Source: Ascaris suum (taxonomy: Eukaryota; Nematoda; Chromadorea; Rhabditida; Ascarididae). Taken from it: DNA of 64,000 bases. The translations under genes were made by a program, and so were the position numbers. The notes under the pieces were generated by a model. It did not search any database. It worked only from the letters and a program-made list of their open reading frames with translations, and had not been told where the DNA came from. This document shows positions 1 to 32,300 of this stretch, in pieces. Positions within the stretch are counted from its first letter, which is position 1. Each line of letters begins with the position of its first letter. The stretch spans positions 144,501-208,500 of the forward strand of contig CM024177.1 in NCBI GenBank assembly GCA_013433145.1. The letters are read 5' to 3'.

Positions 1-345
1 GATTTACTTTCCATTATATTAACCAACTGAAGTTAATTGATAACGACGAAATTACCATCAGATGTTCACAGGCATTTTTCTTACATACATTCATTCATCA
101 TTGTCCTTTCGAGTAAGAAGCGGATGAGTCAGAACTATTATAGGGATGAAAATGGTTTAAAAATTTGACGTCGCTTCCAGTGATCAGTATTTACCTTTGG
201 TTTTGCTCATTTGGTCTAAAAGCCCGAACACTCTACTTGGACTCATCCCATATAAACACCTATAACGTAATGACGGTAATTACGCCTAATTAATGCATAA
301 ATTTTGCTGAGGATAGTGTACTGGAATACGAACGAAAGTTTTAAG
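1..345. other. No coding sequence seen (probable filamin intron)
   Basis: AT-rich sequence upstream of the first recognisable filamin exon. No filamin-like peptide is readable in any + frame. Because the first visible exon starts inside a codon, this stretch is most likely intron and the 5' part of filamin lies outside the window. Confidence 0.5.
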
Positions 346-19810
<19,465 letters not shown>

Positions 19811-20088
19811 GTGTAAAAAGCGGCATTTTTTTATTTTTGGATATTTTTCATCCTATTTTTGCCTCATTAAAATTACAATTGTTTTTCAGAGTTTTTACTT
19901 TCGACAAAGAGTTACCCTCATTATTGTTTGATTTATTTATAAGAGATACGCATTATTTACCTCCGAGTTTTTGAGAAATACCCCTTACTTAATTTGTTAG
20001 AAATTATGCAATTTTTAGACTTGTGCAACTAAACAATCAATAAAAATCCACTCAGATTTGTTTGTTTTTTTTTTCTCTAAATAATTAG

Positions 20089-20129
20089 CAGCCTCGAAAC
20101 TTTCACTCATGGACATCATGCAAAGGTAG
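20089..20129 (+). CDS. fln: Candidate terminal exon of filamin
   Basis: A T-rich stretch ending in attag precedes 20089. A phase-1 entry matching the donor at 19810 gives AASKLSLMDIMQR and a TAG at 20127-20129. A canonical AATAAA follows at 20310. The peptide is not a filamin repeat, so this would end the protein in mid-repeat. The evidence is only phase, splice site and the poly(A) signal. Confidence 0.35.
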
Positions 20130-20309
20130 GCGCTGCACCTAATACCAAAGAAAGAGGTATTTTTGAATGAACTAGCATAGAATATTCATGTGCCCACCAC
20201 CACTCCCCCCTCCCCACACCCACCCTTCCTCTCCAATCAAATATCATATCACAAGCCTAGCACTTTCCTTGCACCCGAATGGAGATGCTAAAAATACAAA
20301 TGCGTTATA

Positions 20310-20315
20310 AATAAA
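20310..20315 (+). terminator. Poly(A) signal AATAAA, candidate for filamin
   Basis: Canonical AATAAA on + about 180 bases after the candidate stop at 20127. It suits a transcript end before the convergent ELMOD gene. Confidence 0.5.
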
Positions 20316-21710
20316 GCTTATTTTGTACATACAAATCTCCTCACTACAGCAAAAAGCTTGAAATACCACATACTCGAACAGAACTGAAATAAGATTGCAT
20401 ATCTAAGCATGGCAGAAGGAAGGATTCAATATAAAACAGGTATATAAAAATGCGACATTATACATGAAGGTACAATCGAATATTTTAGTGGCAATATGGG
20501 AAGAAAAGAATTTGACCCTAATACCTGACGAGCAGATTATATACAAACACCAAATGGAATAAACTTCATTTTTGCATGATGGAAATCTGATACTGCAATC
20601 GTACATGTACCCGGGAAATTTATTTATGCATAAATATATGAATTGAACGCAAGTTCGGTCATGCCGCTATTTTTAGTGGATGTTTATTTTTATTGGGGAA
20701 AATATGCCCATGCCCAAAAACGAAAACCGGGTAAGTGAAACCCCTAGAAAGACCGCGCACCGCATCATCCCAAAAATTATTCGCCCCATCGATAACCCGC
20801 CAACAACCTTATGCTTACATAGCTAAACAAAGATTGCCATTATGAAGGATATATGCTGGAGTACGCAAAAAGAGACATCAAACTTAATAGTTTGCTCAAA
20901 TTTATCGCCGTGCAACAATTTCATTAGCAGCATTCTTGTGTATAAGGTACCTTAATTAATTAGGCTATATTCGAACAGGTAGATCCTCCACTTTAAAAGT
21001 ATAATGGTCACAAGCTAAATAACTGGTCCGCATTCAGCTTATGGATGTTGGCTTCTTCGACGGCTAGTGAGTCGATAAGCTTCATCTCGAAATCATTCTT
21101 TATAAAAGTGAACTCCATAATCGATGAAGGCTCGCGGTATTTCCAGAATTTGCAGAATAGTTTGAATATTTGACCTGAACTATAGAACGCTTAAATTCAA
21201 AGCAACAGTTCCGGTGAATGGCGAACACATATTCCCGACTTTAGGTAGTATGCATCCGACTACGGATGACAGCATTTAAAGAAATATTGTCTAAACTATT
21301 AAGCAGTATTGGTGAATCTAATATTACTAAACAACATTGACTAAAGAAAAAAGAAAGAAAATATAACTATAAGCGTAATTTTTCAGTGTGCAGGAAGGAG
21401 AAACATCGCCAGGCCAACAGGGCAACATTTCACATCCGTCATTCCACACATTCTGCTTGAACAAGATCAATTACTATGCGTTGCGCCTTCAAGGCATATA
21501 TCTATCGGAATGATTTCATCTATAAGATATTAATTTCCGATCCACGATGGAAATTAGCCGGTATCCTTATTACTATCTTAAAAAAAAAAACAACGTAAAA
21601 AGCACATCCACTAATAAGTTTTTTTAACTTTAAAGAAAAATATGTTACTTCTAAGACTTTCACAACTGTAACAGTCATATAGAAAGTTCTAAGCTTATGA
21701 AAACAGATCT
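20316..21710. other. Convergent intergenic region between filamin and ELMOD
   Basis: No filamin-like or other recognisable coding sequence on either strand. A short open stretch near 21388-21520 (+) has no recognisable protein similarity. Both flanking genes end here. Confidence 0.6.
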
Positions 21711-21716
21711 TTTATT
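21711..21716 (-). terminator. Poly(A) signal AATAAA, candidate for ELMOD
   Basis: TTTATT on +, read as AATAAA on -, about 200 bases past the ELMOD stop at 21920. A second TTTATT nearer the stop (around 21753) is an alternative. Confidence 0.5.
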
Positions 21717-21919
21717 CCAGTCCTATGATAAAAAACAGCGTCTAGAAGGGGCTTTATTCAAGTCGGGCTTAATTTTCCCTCTCAAAGTCTGATAGGAGGT
21801 ACTTAGGAAAAAGAGGCCTCTCCATGTAACAGTGGACATAATTGTTCAAAAGCGCTATCTCCTCAAGATGAGAAGAATGAAATCAAACATCTTCCACAAG
21901 CTTCTTAAAGATCCTTCCA

Positions 21920-24900
21920 TCAAAATCCTTCTACCCCGGTCAGGCATCTATACTTAGAATTGACCTTCCAGACATAATCTTTTGTCATCTCTTCTTCAAT
22001 CACCCTCTCCCTTCGATACACCCAATATTGAATCAATTGTTCAGCTGTTTCAACAGTGCTGCTACAACGTATTATGAAGAAACAGAAATAATGAAAGCGT
22101 ACAATAGACACGATGAAAATTGTCCAATGTAGGTGCACCCGCGACAGTATTATAGAAATGAGTTTTGAATACACCCTTATGAAGAAGATTTCTTGCCATT
22201 GAAGTGAATGTGATGCCCGCTGTTGCCATAGGAAACCTGCAAAAAACAACGCATATCCCCTCACGGCATTAAGCAGATCAGATTGGGAATAGGGAAAATG
22301 ATAGGTTAAAAATCATAAAAATGCGATACAATGTGCACTAAGAATGCATGAGAAGACGAACAGGAAAGAAAAGAAATTGAAAAAAAGTGTAAATTTGGCC
22401 AATACAATATCGTCTTGTAGTATGCGTAGCGTACTTACCAAATTAGCCAAAAAACAAGAAAAAAGTAATGAGATTAGCCGAAAAGTATTTAGCCAAAAAC
22501 AAGAAAAAAGTAAAAAAAGTAATACCTTTCCAAATGAAAACATTTCGTTCAGAAAAATAATGCAATAGTGATCCTTCTAATAAACACATCTATCGGCCAT
22601 AAGAGTTTAATTCAAATGCACCTCATGCAGGTGACAGTGCGAATGTGCTACCAATGATGGGGAGGAAGTTACGAGAAGCATTTTATTGGCATAAGTGAAT
22701 CAATAAAGCACCAAGATGAAGCAAGTGAAATGCAATGAATGGATACCGAAAGTTAGTAAGAAGGAAGTGTGGGGCAAGAAAACCTGAACGCACTCGTATT
22801 CAGGATCATTTGAGAGTAAAAGGGCTGCACGTGCATTGGCGACATCGTATTGAGCGAAGAAGACAAGCTGGTCAAGCGAGAGCACACCCATACCTCGAAA
22901 ATCCGTCGACGGATCATCTCCCTACAAATAAACCAATTAAAATAATAAGCCATAAGCTCCTTCTAGCTTCAAATAGCGCTTCCTCCAGCTACAATGATTT
23001 CTTTCTTTCCTCCAGCTAAAGCTTAACTAACCTGCGCCAGGTTACATTCTGAGAGAGGACATCTATCGTACAGGCGGACGAGAATACAGCAGGCATTCCA
23101 ACTGCATGACTCTACCTCCCTCTCCAATTCACAATGTGCTCGACTGCACCACCGCGTCGTTCCTTCCGCTATAGATCCACCTGTTCCCGAAGATAACTAC
23201 ACGCTTGCCCATTAAATGAACCAGTAAGCATCTCATACTGACTACCTCATTTTATTTCTATTAGTACTTTAGTGCAGTGAACTTGTTAAAAACCACCTTC
23301 ATCTATCGTGGCACCTATACGAATAACAAGCCCTTATAACACTCCCTTGCAAGCAGGTTGCGTCTTGTGCCATGGTGGACTCTTGGCCTGGACTTACACA
23401 TCTTCAAGCGCTCGCAAACCCCCCCCCCCCCTACGCCTCTCTTTTACCACCCATCGCATCAAATCATGGCCTTATACTTTTCCATGTAAACACTGACTCA
23501 AATTTAAACTTCATATCAGTGGAAAGCATGTAATGAGCTGTGATTTGAATGACGTGCTAAGCGTTTCAATGCATTATTCATTCGTGAAATGTACGGCAAT
23601 TAATTCACAACTGGCACCCTGCCACCTTTCAAATATGCTGTTTATTTTCGAAGTGGAAAATCTTTACCGACGGTATTAAGAAACATTTCTTTATTACTAT
23701 GAAGAAATCTATTTAGATGCGGAGGATTTTCATCATTATTCAAAAGAAAACTTTTTAAATAATATAAAACTACTTAAGAAATAGAATATTTTTAAAAACA
23801 CAATGAGAAAATAACACAAAATCATCGCTTCCAAAAGAAACAAAAAAAAATCTCATCCATATTATTGAGAAACATTTCACCTGAAAACCTATTTTTTGCC
23901 ACTGTTTTGTCACTCTGCCAGTAAATTTCTCTTCAGGCATCAATATATCCCAAAGTCTCAAAAGCCTGAAATTTCACTAGTATTCGATTACAAACAACAG
24001 AAATTTGCAATGAGAAAAATAAAAGATATAATAATGAAAAAGAAAGGAAATAATGGCCATAATGCATATTACTACACGGTATTAATCCTATATTCGAGCG
24101 ATATACCTCAGTTTTTACTGCATAAAAAAATTTTTGCATAATTTTAAGTCACCACAACCGACCATTTCAAATATAACGGATGTATCGGTATCCAATCAGA
24201 ATAACTCTTATTCTAGGTGAATACCAGAATCTTAGAGCAATAAAATAATATTTTTACGGAAAGCAAAATTCTTCCCATATAGTCGAATTTCTTTCTTTAA
24301 AAAAACATACCTCTTTTCATGAGTTACATTCTCGACGTCATATTTCTCCAAGCGTCTAGCTTCAACAAGTGCGCAAAGTTCACGATATCCTCGAATTTGA
24401 CTCATTACCTTTTCCATCCTCTCGCTCATACTTGCCGATATTTTCTCGCAATAATAAGTGTTGTCCCTCACCACTCTATCTGCCTAAAATCAACAAAAAT
24501 ATTACGATCAACGTTAAAAAATTTCAGTAAGGAAAGTCAACTTGCAGAATTAGCGCATATGAAATGTATCCTTACCTTTATATCAACTGTTTGTCTGATT
24601 AGACCACCCGACAAAGAATCTGCTCTGAATATTTTTCTCGATTATTCCATATTTCACCGTTGTCAGCAAACTTTTGCAAGAGAGGGGGGAGGGGAAGGAG
24701 AAGGGCAGGGGGGTCCGCAAATAACAAATATATATCACCTCATTTTGCTATGATAAATCATGCGATATATATTGGCGAAAAAAATTCCATTATTTTTATG
24801 GATAATCTAATCAAACCTTTTCGGCAAATTTCCATCGTGAATAAAAATTGTTGGACAACGCTTGGATACCTGCTGTTACCTTGCTTAAGTGAAATGATAC

Positions 24901-27350
24901 CACTAACCTGTCAATCTTTCCCCCCCCCCCCCCGGGCTCACTGCTCACCTGCTCCTTATCGTTCTAAAGATTTAGGAGAACTGCTACAAATCGTTAAAAA
25001 AAGAATGGTATTTATTACTGCTATTATCAGTACTATTAAAATAAGCAGCATTGCTACTGTTACTGTTCTTTATTATCAGTACTGTCGAAATATAAAATAT
25101 CAGTGAATATTTGACCTCAAAAAACTCCGAAGAAATTCGTTCAGTTTCTTACAATTTTTCTAAAACGTGAAATACATAATTCATTCATGGGGTTTGTCAT
25201 ATACAATCATTCGCATTGATAACAGGGGAGAGGGGGGGGGGGGGGGGGGGGCGGCTGCTTTATATGATTTCCGAGCAATCTTTTAATGAAGAAAGCATCG
25301 TGGTCAACTAAGGAAAAATAAAAAAAAAATTCAAATGCGAAGAAAATTAGAACAAACAATAGCAGCAGCGGTGATTTCGGCTAAACTCCTAAACATCATA
25401 CTTCCCACCTCCCCCCTCTTCCTTTGCAATACTCGAAACAAAACAGTGTAAAGAAATAAGGATATATTACCAGCTCCGGCTCATCATCCTCAGTCCAATC
25501 TTCGCATAGCTCCGGAAGCAGGCCATCTTCAATCATTCGCTCCACACGCTCCAAATATATGCATCATTCGCTCCAAATATATGCAAATATTCGTATATTT
25601 CAAGATATCATATCAATGCTCAAACAACAAATCGACATCTATGCATACATCGACATGGTTCCATTGCTCTGGATGCATTATACAATCACCTAAATGAACC
25701 TTAAACCGTGAATATGTACTTCTATAGCTTAGTTATGAACAGGATTGCAAAGAAATTATCATATTTCCGTAACAACCAGTGTTCACTAGGAATGAAAGAT
25801 GACGCGGATTGAAATTGAATACTATCAAGCGTCCATTGGATCATACCCCATCCTTCTGTCCCACTCACTCCCCTCCCCCCCCCCCCCCCCCCTCATCTTC
25901 CAACATACAACGTCAGCCTTTAGTATCATTTCTATAGCACATTAACCTGACAACTTAAAGCACTGTTACTGTAGGTCATTGTTGGTCCAAACTATGTTAC
26001 GGAAATAAACAAATACGATAAAAAGCGAAAATTCCCCTTATACTCCTATAATTTCCCCAAAAACTAAATAAGGTCCGACGTACCCATAAAGTAAGCTAGA
26101 CTGGGATCCCCATGGGTAAACTTTTGGGCAAATTCAGAAGTGAATGCAGGACAGGCGATACATTTAAACCACAACAGGCTGCAAATAAATATACCAAAAA
26201 TCGCGCCACTAAAGTTTACAATTGCTCTTCATTTAATGACCCCACTGGACTGGCTGCTATACCAAGGACCTGACCATGAGTGACCTATTTCTTTCACCCT
26301 TCCCATCCGCCTCTCTATAACGAATGCTGGGCTATTTTCTCCACTCTTGTGTAGAAACTCTTGTTTTCTCTTTCGTATCGAAGTAGCTTCTGCTGAATAT
26401 GTTGAATATGTGATATTGGAGTTTGTTATTTTAATGCTGTTCCATACTCTTCATAATTATTTCATATTTACTGACGTTTATGAATTTGAGGTATACGCCC
26501 ATATATGATCAATATGAAATTTGTGAAGCAAAAAGTCTACTACTACGAGAGTTGCTGCGATGTGCACCGTATGATACATGTTGAGGTTTTATTATACTCT
26601 TTATGGACTGTGGATACTTGAGAGTGCAATGAGATCCTGAATTAGTATGAATTTTAAGTGAGATACTTGGATGGTACGAAGTGACAGATTAATAGGCATT
26701 ATTCTTCGATAAAAATTATCTCATAATTAAGAGATGGACGATTGAGTCTACAGCTCAGAAAGAAATAGACTTGCAGATCTCTTTTTATGTCACTTCGAGA
26801 GAGATAACAACTCCTTATAAATGATCTCCGAATTAAACACATTTTCTAATGTTTTTGTTGAAGTATTTCACACAATTGCAAAAGGATACACATCGAAATG
26901 ATACCAGTGGACTTGTTCGGTTCCCGCAAAGGCTTTGTATACGGGCTATAAAACTGTATCCGTCAACACCAAATCGACCTACTACCCATTTTGATAAAGC
27001 TATAAAGTCCCCAGGGAAATCTATGTTCAACACTTCATACATTTGGGTTCCAGGTTTCGTACAAAATGAACCAAGAAGGAGAGTAAGGGAATGAACTAGG
27101 AAGAAATTCTAATCCTCCTCTACTGATACAAGGATAAAAGTATTCCACCTCTCCCCCTCATCTCTAGCCCTAAAGTCCACAAAAAAAAAGAAAAACAGCA
27201 GAAATTAACAAAGCAACAACTTACAACTCTCTCAAGCTCGGTTTTACCAGTGAGTAAAAACATAATCCATCGGAATGCAACCCGAATGATATGTCTCTGG
27301 ATGAAACGGAATACAATAAATAGCCACGATGACGAATCATGATACGACAT
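21920..27350 (-). CDS. ELMOD: ELMO domain-containing protein (ELMOD, Arf-family GAP)
   Basis: Seven exons in transcript order: 27350-27225, 25548-25471, 24483-24311, 23956-23881, 22921-22794, 22236-22103, 22044-21920. All phases agree, giving about 279 residues, close to vertebrate ELMOD2. ELMOD proteins are GTPase-activating proteins for Arf/Arl GTPases at membranes and mitochondria. The N-terminus (FIQRHIIRVAFRWIMFLLTG) is hydrophobic and basic as in ELMOD1/2. The ELMO domain contains LWDILMPEEKFTGRVTKQWQ and GFQGDDPSTDFRGMGVLSL, including the conserved GAP arginine (Arg160 in this model). GITFTSMARNLLHKGVFKTH follows. The donor of exon 5 is placed at GTGCGT rather than ten bases downstream, because only that restores the frame into FPMATAGITF. 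Least certain are the start (upstream in-frame ATGs at 27368 and 27416 also exist), the acceptor at 25549 and the final 58-bp intron. Confidence 0.9.
23419..23431. repeat. Poly(C) tract, 13 bases
   Basis: Uninterrupted C run in an ELMOD intron; one of several long G/C homopolymers in the window. Confidence 0.95.
24920..24933. repeat. Poly(C) tract, 14 bases
   Basis: Uninterrupted C run in the ELMOD intron between exons 25548-25471 and 24483-24311, followed directly by GGG. Confidence 0.95.
25232..25251. repeat. Poly(G) tract, 20 bases
   Basis: Longest G/C homopolymer in the window, within the same ELMOD intron. Confidence 0.95.
25875..25892. repeat. Poly(C) tract, 18 bases
   Basis: Long C run in the first ELMOD intron. 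Confidence 0.95.
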
Positions 27351-29283
27351 ATCCCGTTTACCGCACATTATTAAACATAGGCCACTTCGTCCACACCTAT
27401 CCCTGTGATTATCCATTTATTCATCTACCTTTACGTAATTAGCGAGCGTAGCGTGCTGAAAGGTCGACGTCAAGCTTATCTCATAAATTGCAAGTGGATC
27501 CTGATGGAAAAACTGTTGGATATGAAGTTTTTGCTTCTGTTTTTTTTTAATATTGAGATATCAAACATATTCAATTCTGTTGGTGCGTTGCATCACAGTT
27601 CTTTAGGAGACTCGAATATATCTTAACGATTTCATTGTGGATTTCCATACTGTATCAAATCTGGAAAGACCTGGAATCACTTGAAAATAAATAATGACTG
27701 CAAACCTCGAGATTGAAAGAGGTTCCACTAATCAAAAAGAGTTGTACCATTCAGGAATTCTACTCATACAGATGAAACAATCAAAGGCGCAAACGTCCGC
27801 TTCTGTCAGTTCAATAACAAAAAAAAAAAAAAACTCAATGTTATTTAAAACTAATAACCCCATGCGATGGTCGACGTCTCCCCTATATAAAGTTGAACAA
27901 TCACAGCAAGATGAAAATATCCAGCAGAAGCGGACATTTCTGGACCCATCCGATCGCCGGCTGAATAATCTGTACCTAGTGACGGAAATTTTTTTTTTTT
28001 TGATAGCGAGAATTTCCTGCAAATAATAACATGCACGAATATTATTTGTATAACTTGCCCATATTGTTTTTTCAAAAAAAGCGCAATAAACAACCAAAAA
28101 GCACAATTTGTATTTTTTTTCCCCTTTTTCATTCATTTCAGCGATACGAAAATCGTCACACATCAAAATTATCAATCTACTCTTAATATTATGCGATTAA
28201 AGCTTAACAGTGGATCAAACTTTCAAACGCGATATTCAAATAGCGCATCGAATGGAAACGCCTCCATTGAAATAAGAGATCTTCACTTCTTTAGTTTATC
28301 CATTATAACAATCGAATATATGAAATACGATAAGTAAATCTGATCAACAATGGACAGTAATACATTCAACAAAACCCAAAACGAACAATTTTACTCCGAT
28401 GTAAAAAAACTGCAACACTTCATGCACCTATCATTAACCTCATCCCTCTTCCATTTCCACTAAACAAACATATTTGCGAAAACAATTGCAATTTGCAATA
28501 AGCACCAATCATTCATCAACAAATTTGCAATAAAGAAATTTGCAATGAAATCCTATCAACGAAAATGTGATAAAAATATAGGACAGCATCTAATAAAAAC
28601 CATTCAATTAACTCAATAATCACAAATCCTCTATTTTTAATCAAAATGAAGCAATACAAACCTAATAAACAAAATAAGTAATTCCCCTTAGCCGCAAGTA
28701 CATATATATATATCAGCATCTCAAAAGAAAAAAAAAACGCCAAAATCATCAAATAAAATTCAATTAAACAACAAATTCGATGCATTCCAAATAAAATACA
28801 CTCATTTATAATGCAAACTATGAAAGTGCTCGAATATATTCCACAATCCAAATGCTCAATTTTATCACTAATGCTCATTTTTTAAAACAGTTATACATTC
28901 AACTGCATCATATATATTATGTATACCCCCTTCATTTGCATAAGTTGACGTACTCTTAAACATTCTATTACCTAAATCCATTAAAATCAGAATCATCGAA
29001 CACCATCAATGAAGATTCCACTTGGAGCACAGCTGAATACACTCTGATGAATGAAAAGTATTTCACATCCACGGTATCAAATCCATTTTTCAACACCTTT
29101 CAAATAGGCATCAAGGCATCACATGGGTGTATAATTACTCATGAATATTTATCATTCTCTAAACTCTATTCCTTATCTCGCCAAGGTGAGCTTCTCAGGT
29201 TCCATTTCTCTTTGAACACTTGAAGCTCCTGCAATTAACATTTTCATGAAAGAACTAGGGATTATGCCATAACTTTTTGGTTT
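27351..29283. other. Intergenic region between ELMOD and OTUD6B
   Basis: About 1.9 kb with no supported gene. It should contain the ELMOD promoter and 5' UTR and possibly a spliced-leader acceptor (a ...AATCACAG on - near 27405 is one possibility). The short ORFs here have no recognisable similarity. Confidence 0.5.
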
Positions 29284-29289
29284 TTTATT
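29284..29289 (-). terminator. OTUD6B: Poly(A) signal AATAAA for OTUD6B
   Basis: TTTATT on +, read as AATAAA on -, about 86 bases past the OTUD6B stop. Confidence 0.65.
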
Positions 29290-29374
29290 ATCAGCGGATC
29301 CCCGAAGAAAAATTTTCTTTCCGATCGTCTCCTAATTCGACAATCTCGAACAAAACTATGGCCGCATCTATTTT

Positions 29375-32300
29375 CTATTTTGTGGAAGTCAATAAAACAT
29401 CCGTTGAGTTGTAATGCTCCCCAAGATTATAGGCATAGCGATGAAATGTTATAGTGATCGGTTTTTTCGTAATGAATTCTTCGCCGAATACTGCACATCG
29501 TCCTTCCGGTTGGATCACTTCGATCCTCCTCTCCAGAGCACTCGACAGGGCACGTAGCTGAAATGGTCATCATCACTTCTGAACGGAGCAACAGCTTTCG
29601 CATCACTTTAACTTCTGTCCGATCCACTAACCCTGTATCAAGGTACACATTGGTGGCAGCCGCCCCTCACCTAGCATCCTTCCTTCAATGCTAGATAAAT
29701 GAAAGTCAAGAAGGCTCTGAAATGAAAGCGCTAATAGGTTAAAGCAATAACGAAACAATGCAATTCTTTAATTATGAACATTCAGACAACCGAGGTAGAG
29801 CGCAGTAGTTTCCCTTCGGGAAGGAGAAAGAAATTCGATCAGATATATTCGAAACTGAATAATTCATAGCTCATCCTCATCTTTCACTGTCTTTGGCTTC
29901 ACTGGTATTCAGTTAATTCATCTGAATGGATGCAATTTTGCAGCAGCCTCCTCCTGGACTTTTCTAAAAAAGGTCTTGGTGGAAGATGTAAAGGTAACGC
30001 ACCTCGGGTTCACCACCCCATTCACCACCATCACTACTGCAGCGTTCAATGAGGCCGCAATATTCTTCAAAATGGAACTCATCGATCGGTGATCCATCAC
30101 GATCCGTCAAGAAAGGTAGAAAATCATCCTTATGCGAACGAATAAACGCAGCCGCCTTACGACGAACATCCGCACCTGATGTCTGTATGAATGAATACAA
30201 TTAACGAGCGTCAAATAACCTTTAAAAGACACAGACTCATGAAACCTCGAGAGAATCATATTTCCACGGAATAGAAGCCAACATCCAGCAGCAACGTCAT
30301 ACAGTCACAACAACATACTAATTCTTAATGAATGTCGCTGCAATACCTTCGTGAAGCATCTCATCTCAGATACTCAAGAATCTTATGAGAGATGATTCAT
30401 AATGCTGCTATGACGATAACACAACTTTATAGAGGATCAATACCTATCAATTGCTGCATACTTACTTGAACAATTTGCATATAGAAAAATAGAAGCAAAG
30501 TGTTCGTCTTATATTTCAATTATGCAAAATATAGAACTATGAAAAAAAAAACGATAGAGCATTGAAACCGGTATCACTCCCACAACACAACTCAGAAAGC
30601 ACAAGTGGCGGGTTCAGTGGGAAGTGATGACTTCCAACATTACAAACCCAATCCACGATCTTTGGCAATGTGCTTCGAGCATAAAAACTCAGAGATAGGA
30701 TCAATGCAACAACAGGTATAACATGCGCATTGCATGTCATGCGTATCGTCAATTCTTCTCTCTCTCCCTCCCCCCCCCCCCCCTCTCACAAATCACCAGA
30801 GGAATTCCCAAAAAATATGGCTAAGAAAAAAAAAAACCGAAAACAGCAAAAGCCATGATGCATACATACCGACAACGCTGACATCAGGACCTTTATTAAT
30901 GCTTTTAGGCGTCCAAATTTATTTACCTATCCATCCAAATCTGATCGTCCAAATGACCCTTTTCAAAGAGAAGCCTTGCGCCACTACCAACCTTAGCCGG
31001 TGTCACTCCCAAGAGTGAAATTTGATGTGCGATGGCGTTGTAGAGGCAGTCGCCGTCCGGTGGAATCTCATGCAACGATAATCCACGTTTCGTCAAAATT
31101 TCTTCAATCGCTGCTCTTTCCAGGCGTCCTTTAACAACGCGATATTACAACCACCTTTTCACAAAGCATCCAGAGTTATAAAATAATGGCTGGCAGCAGT
31201 AGGTTGCATATTTCACCTAAAATTCTTATTTTCGACGATCCAATATCTATATTTCACCTTTGTAGACGTATATGAGTTGAAATCTATATTTCAGCTCATA
31301 CACGTCTCCAAAGGAATCGGCTTCCTGTAACCCTCCAGAGGATACCAAAATAAAGGAAAATCGCTTGCAAAACTTGTGAAAACTTTCCGACACAAAAGTC
31401 ATTAAAATTTTTTAAAATTTGGATGAGCTGAACCTGGATATTGCTGAAGGAAATCGTCCTAAGATGCACATAACACCCTACCGATTTACGTGGTTCAAAC
31501 TTCGGTACTTCCTGAGCTGAAACTTCCACGAAAAATAGCTACAGGCACATTGTAAGACACTTTCACATTGTACCTTACAACTATGACTATTTGCATCCAA
31601 TTCAACTGAACAAATAGCTTTAAAAAGCTGCAACAAAAAAGACAAAGGGCCTAGAATAACTCCATCGTGCTATATTTTAACCGATCCGACATCCGTTCTT
31701 TCTTTCTACAAAAGGTTCGTTTTTCTTCGACCCCATCGGTACGGATTAAGGTCAATTTTTGGGGGTCATTTCTAGAATTTATTCAGAAATGGATCAATGT
31801 GAAACGATAGAGAGAACCATTCTATAAGCACTGTTATATGCAATAAATTTCACAGCTCCAAATTCAATCATTGATGAGTTTCGAACTTCTATTTTGATCG
31901 ATCGACAAATAAACATATATGCAAGACGCCATAGTGGATTAATTTAGCAACAGCGGTATAAATGGGAACATTATCCTCTGCGTAAAAAAAGAAAATATTC
32001 CACATTCCACATAACAGATATCCGTTTCATATAAAAGGTACTTTTTTTCCAAATTTCCCCTACCTGGAAAAAAGGTTCCCAGGAAAGTTTCCACCTTTTA
32101 TGACTACAGCATTAAATGCAACATTTTCATTGAACTCAATGAACCCCGCAGTTGCATGGCTATCTCTTCCGCAAATTAACCCACTGTCCTAACAAGCTTC
32201 GCCATCACCGTACCACTTAAGGCTTCCTCGTCCGTTTTTCTTCAATTCAACAGCTTTGATACAGCATTATAAAAAGATGATCGAGGAATTAAATCATATA

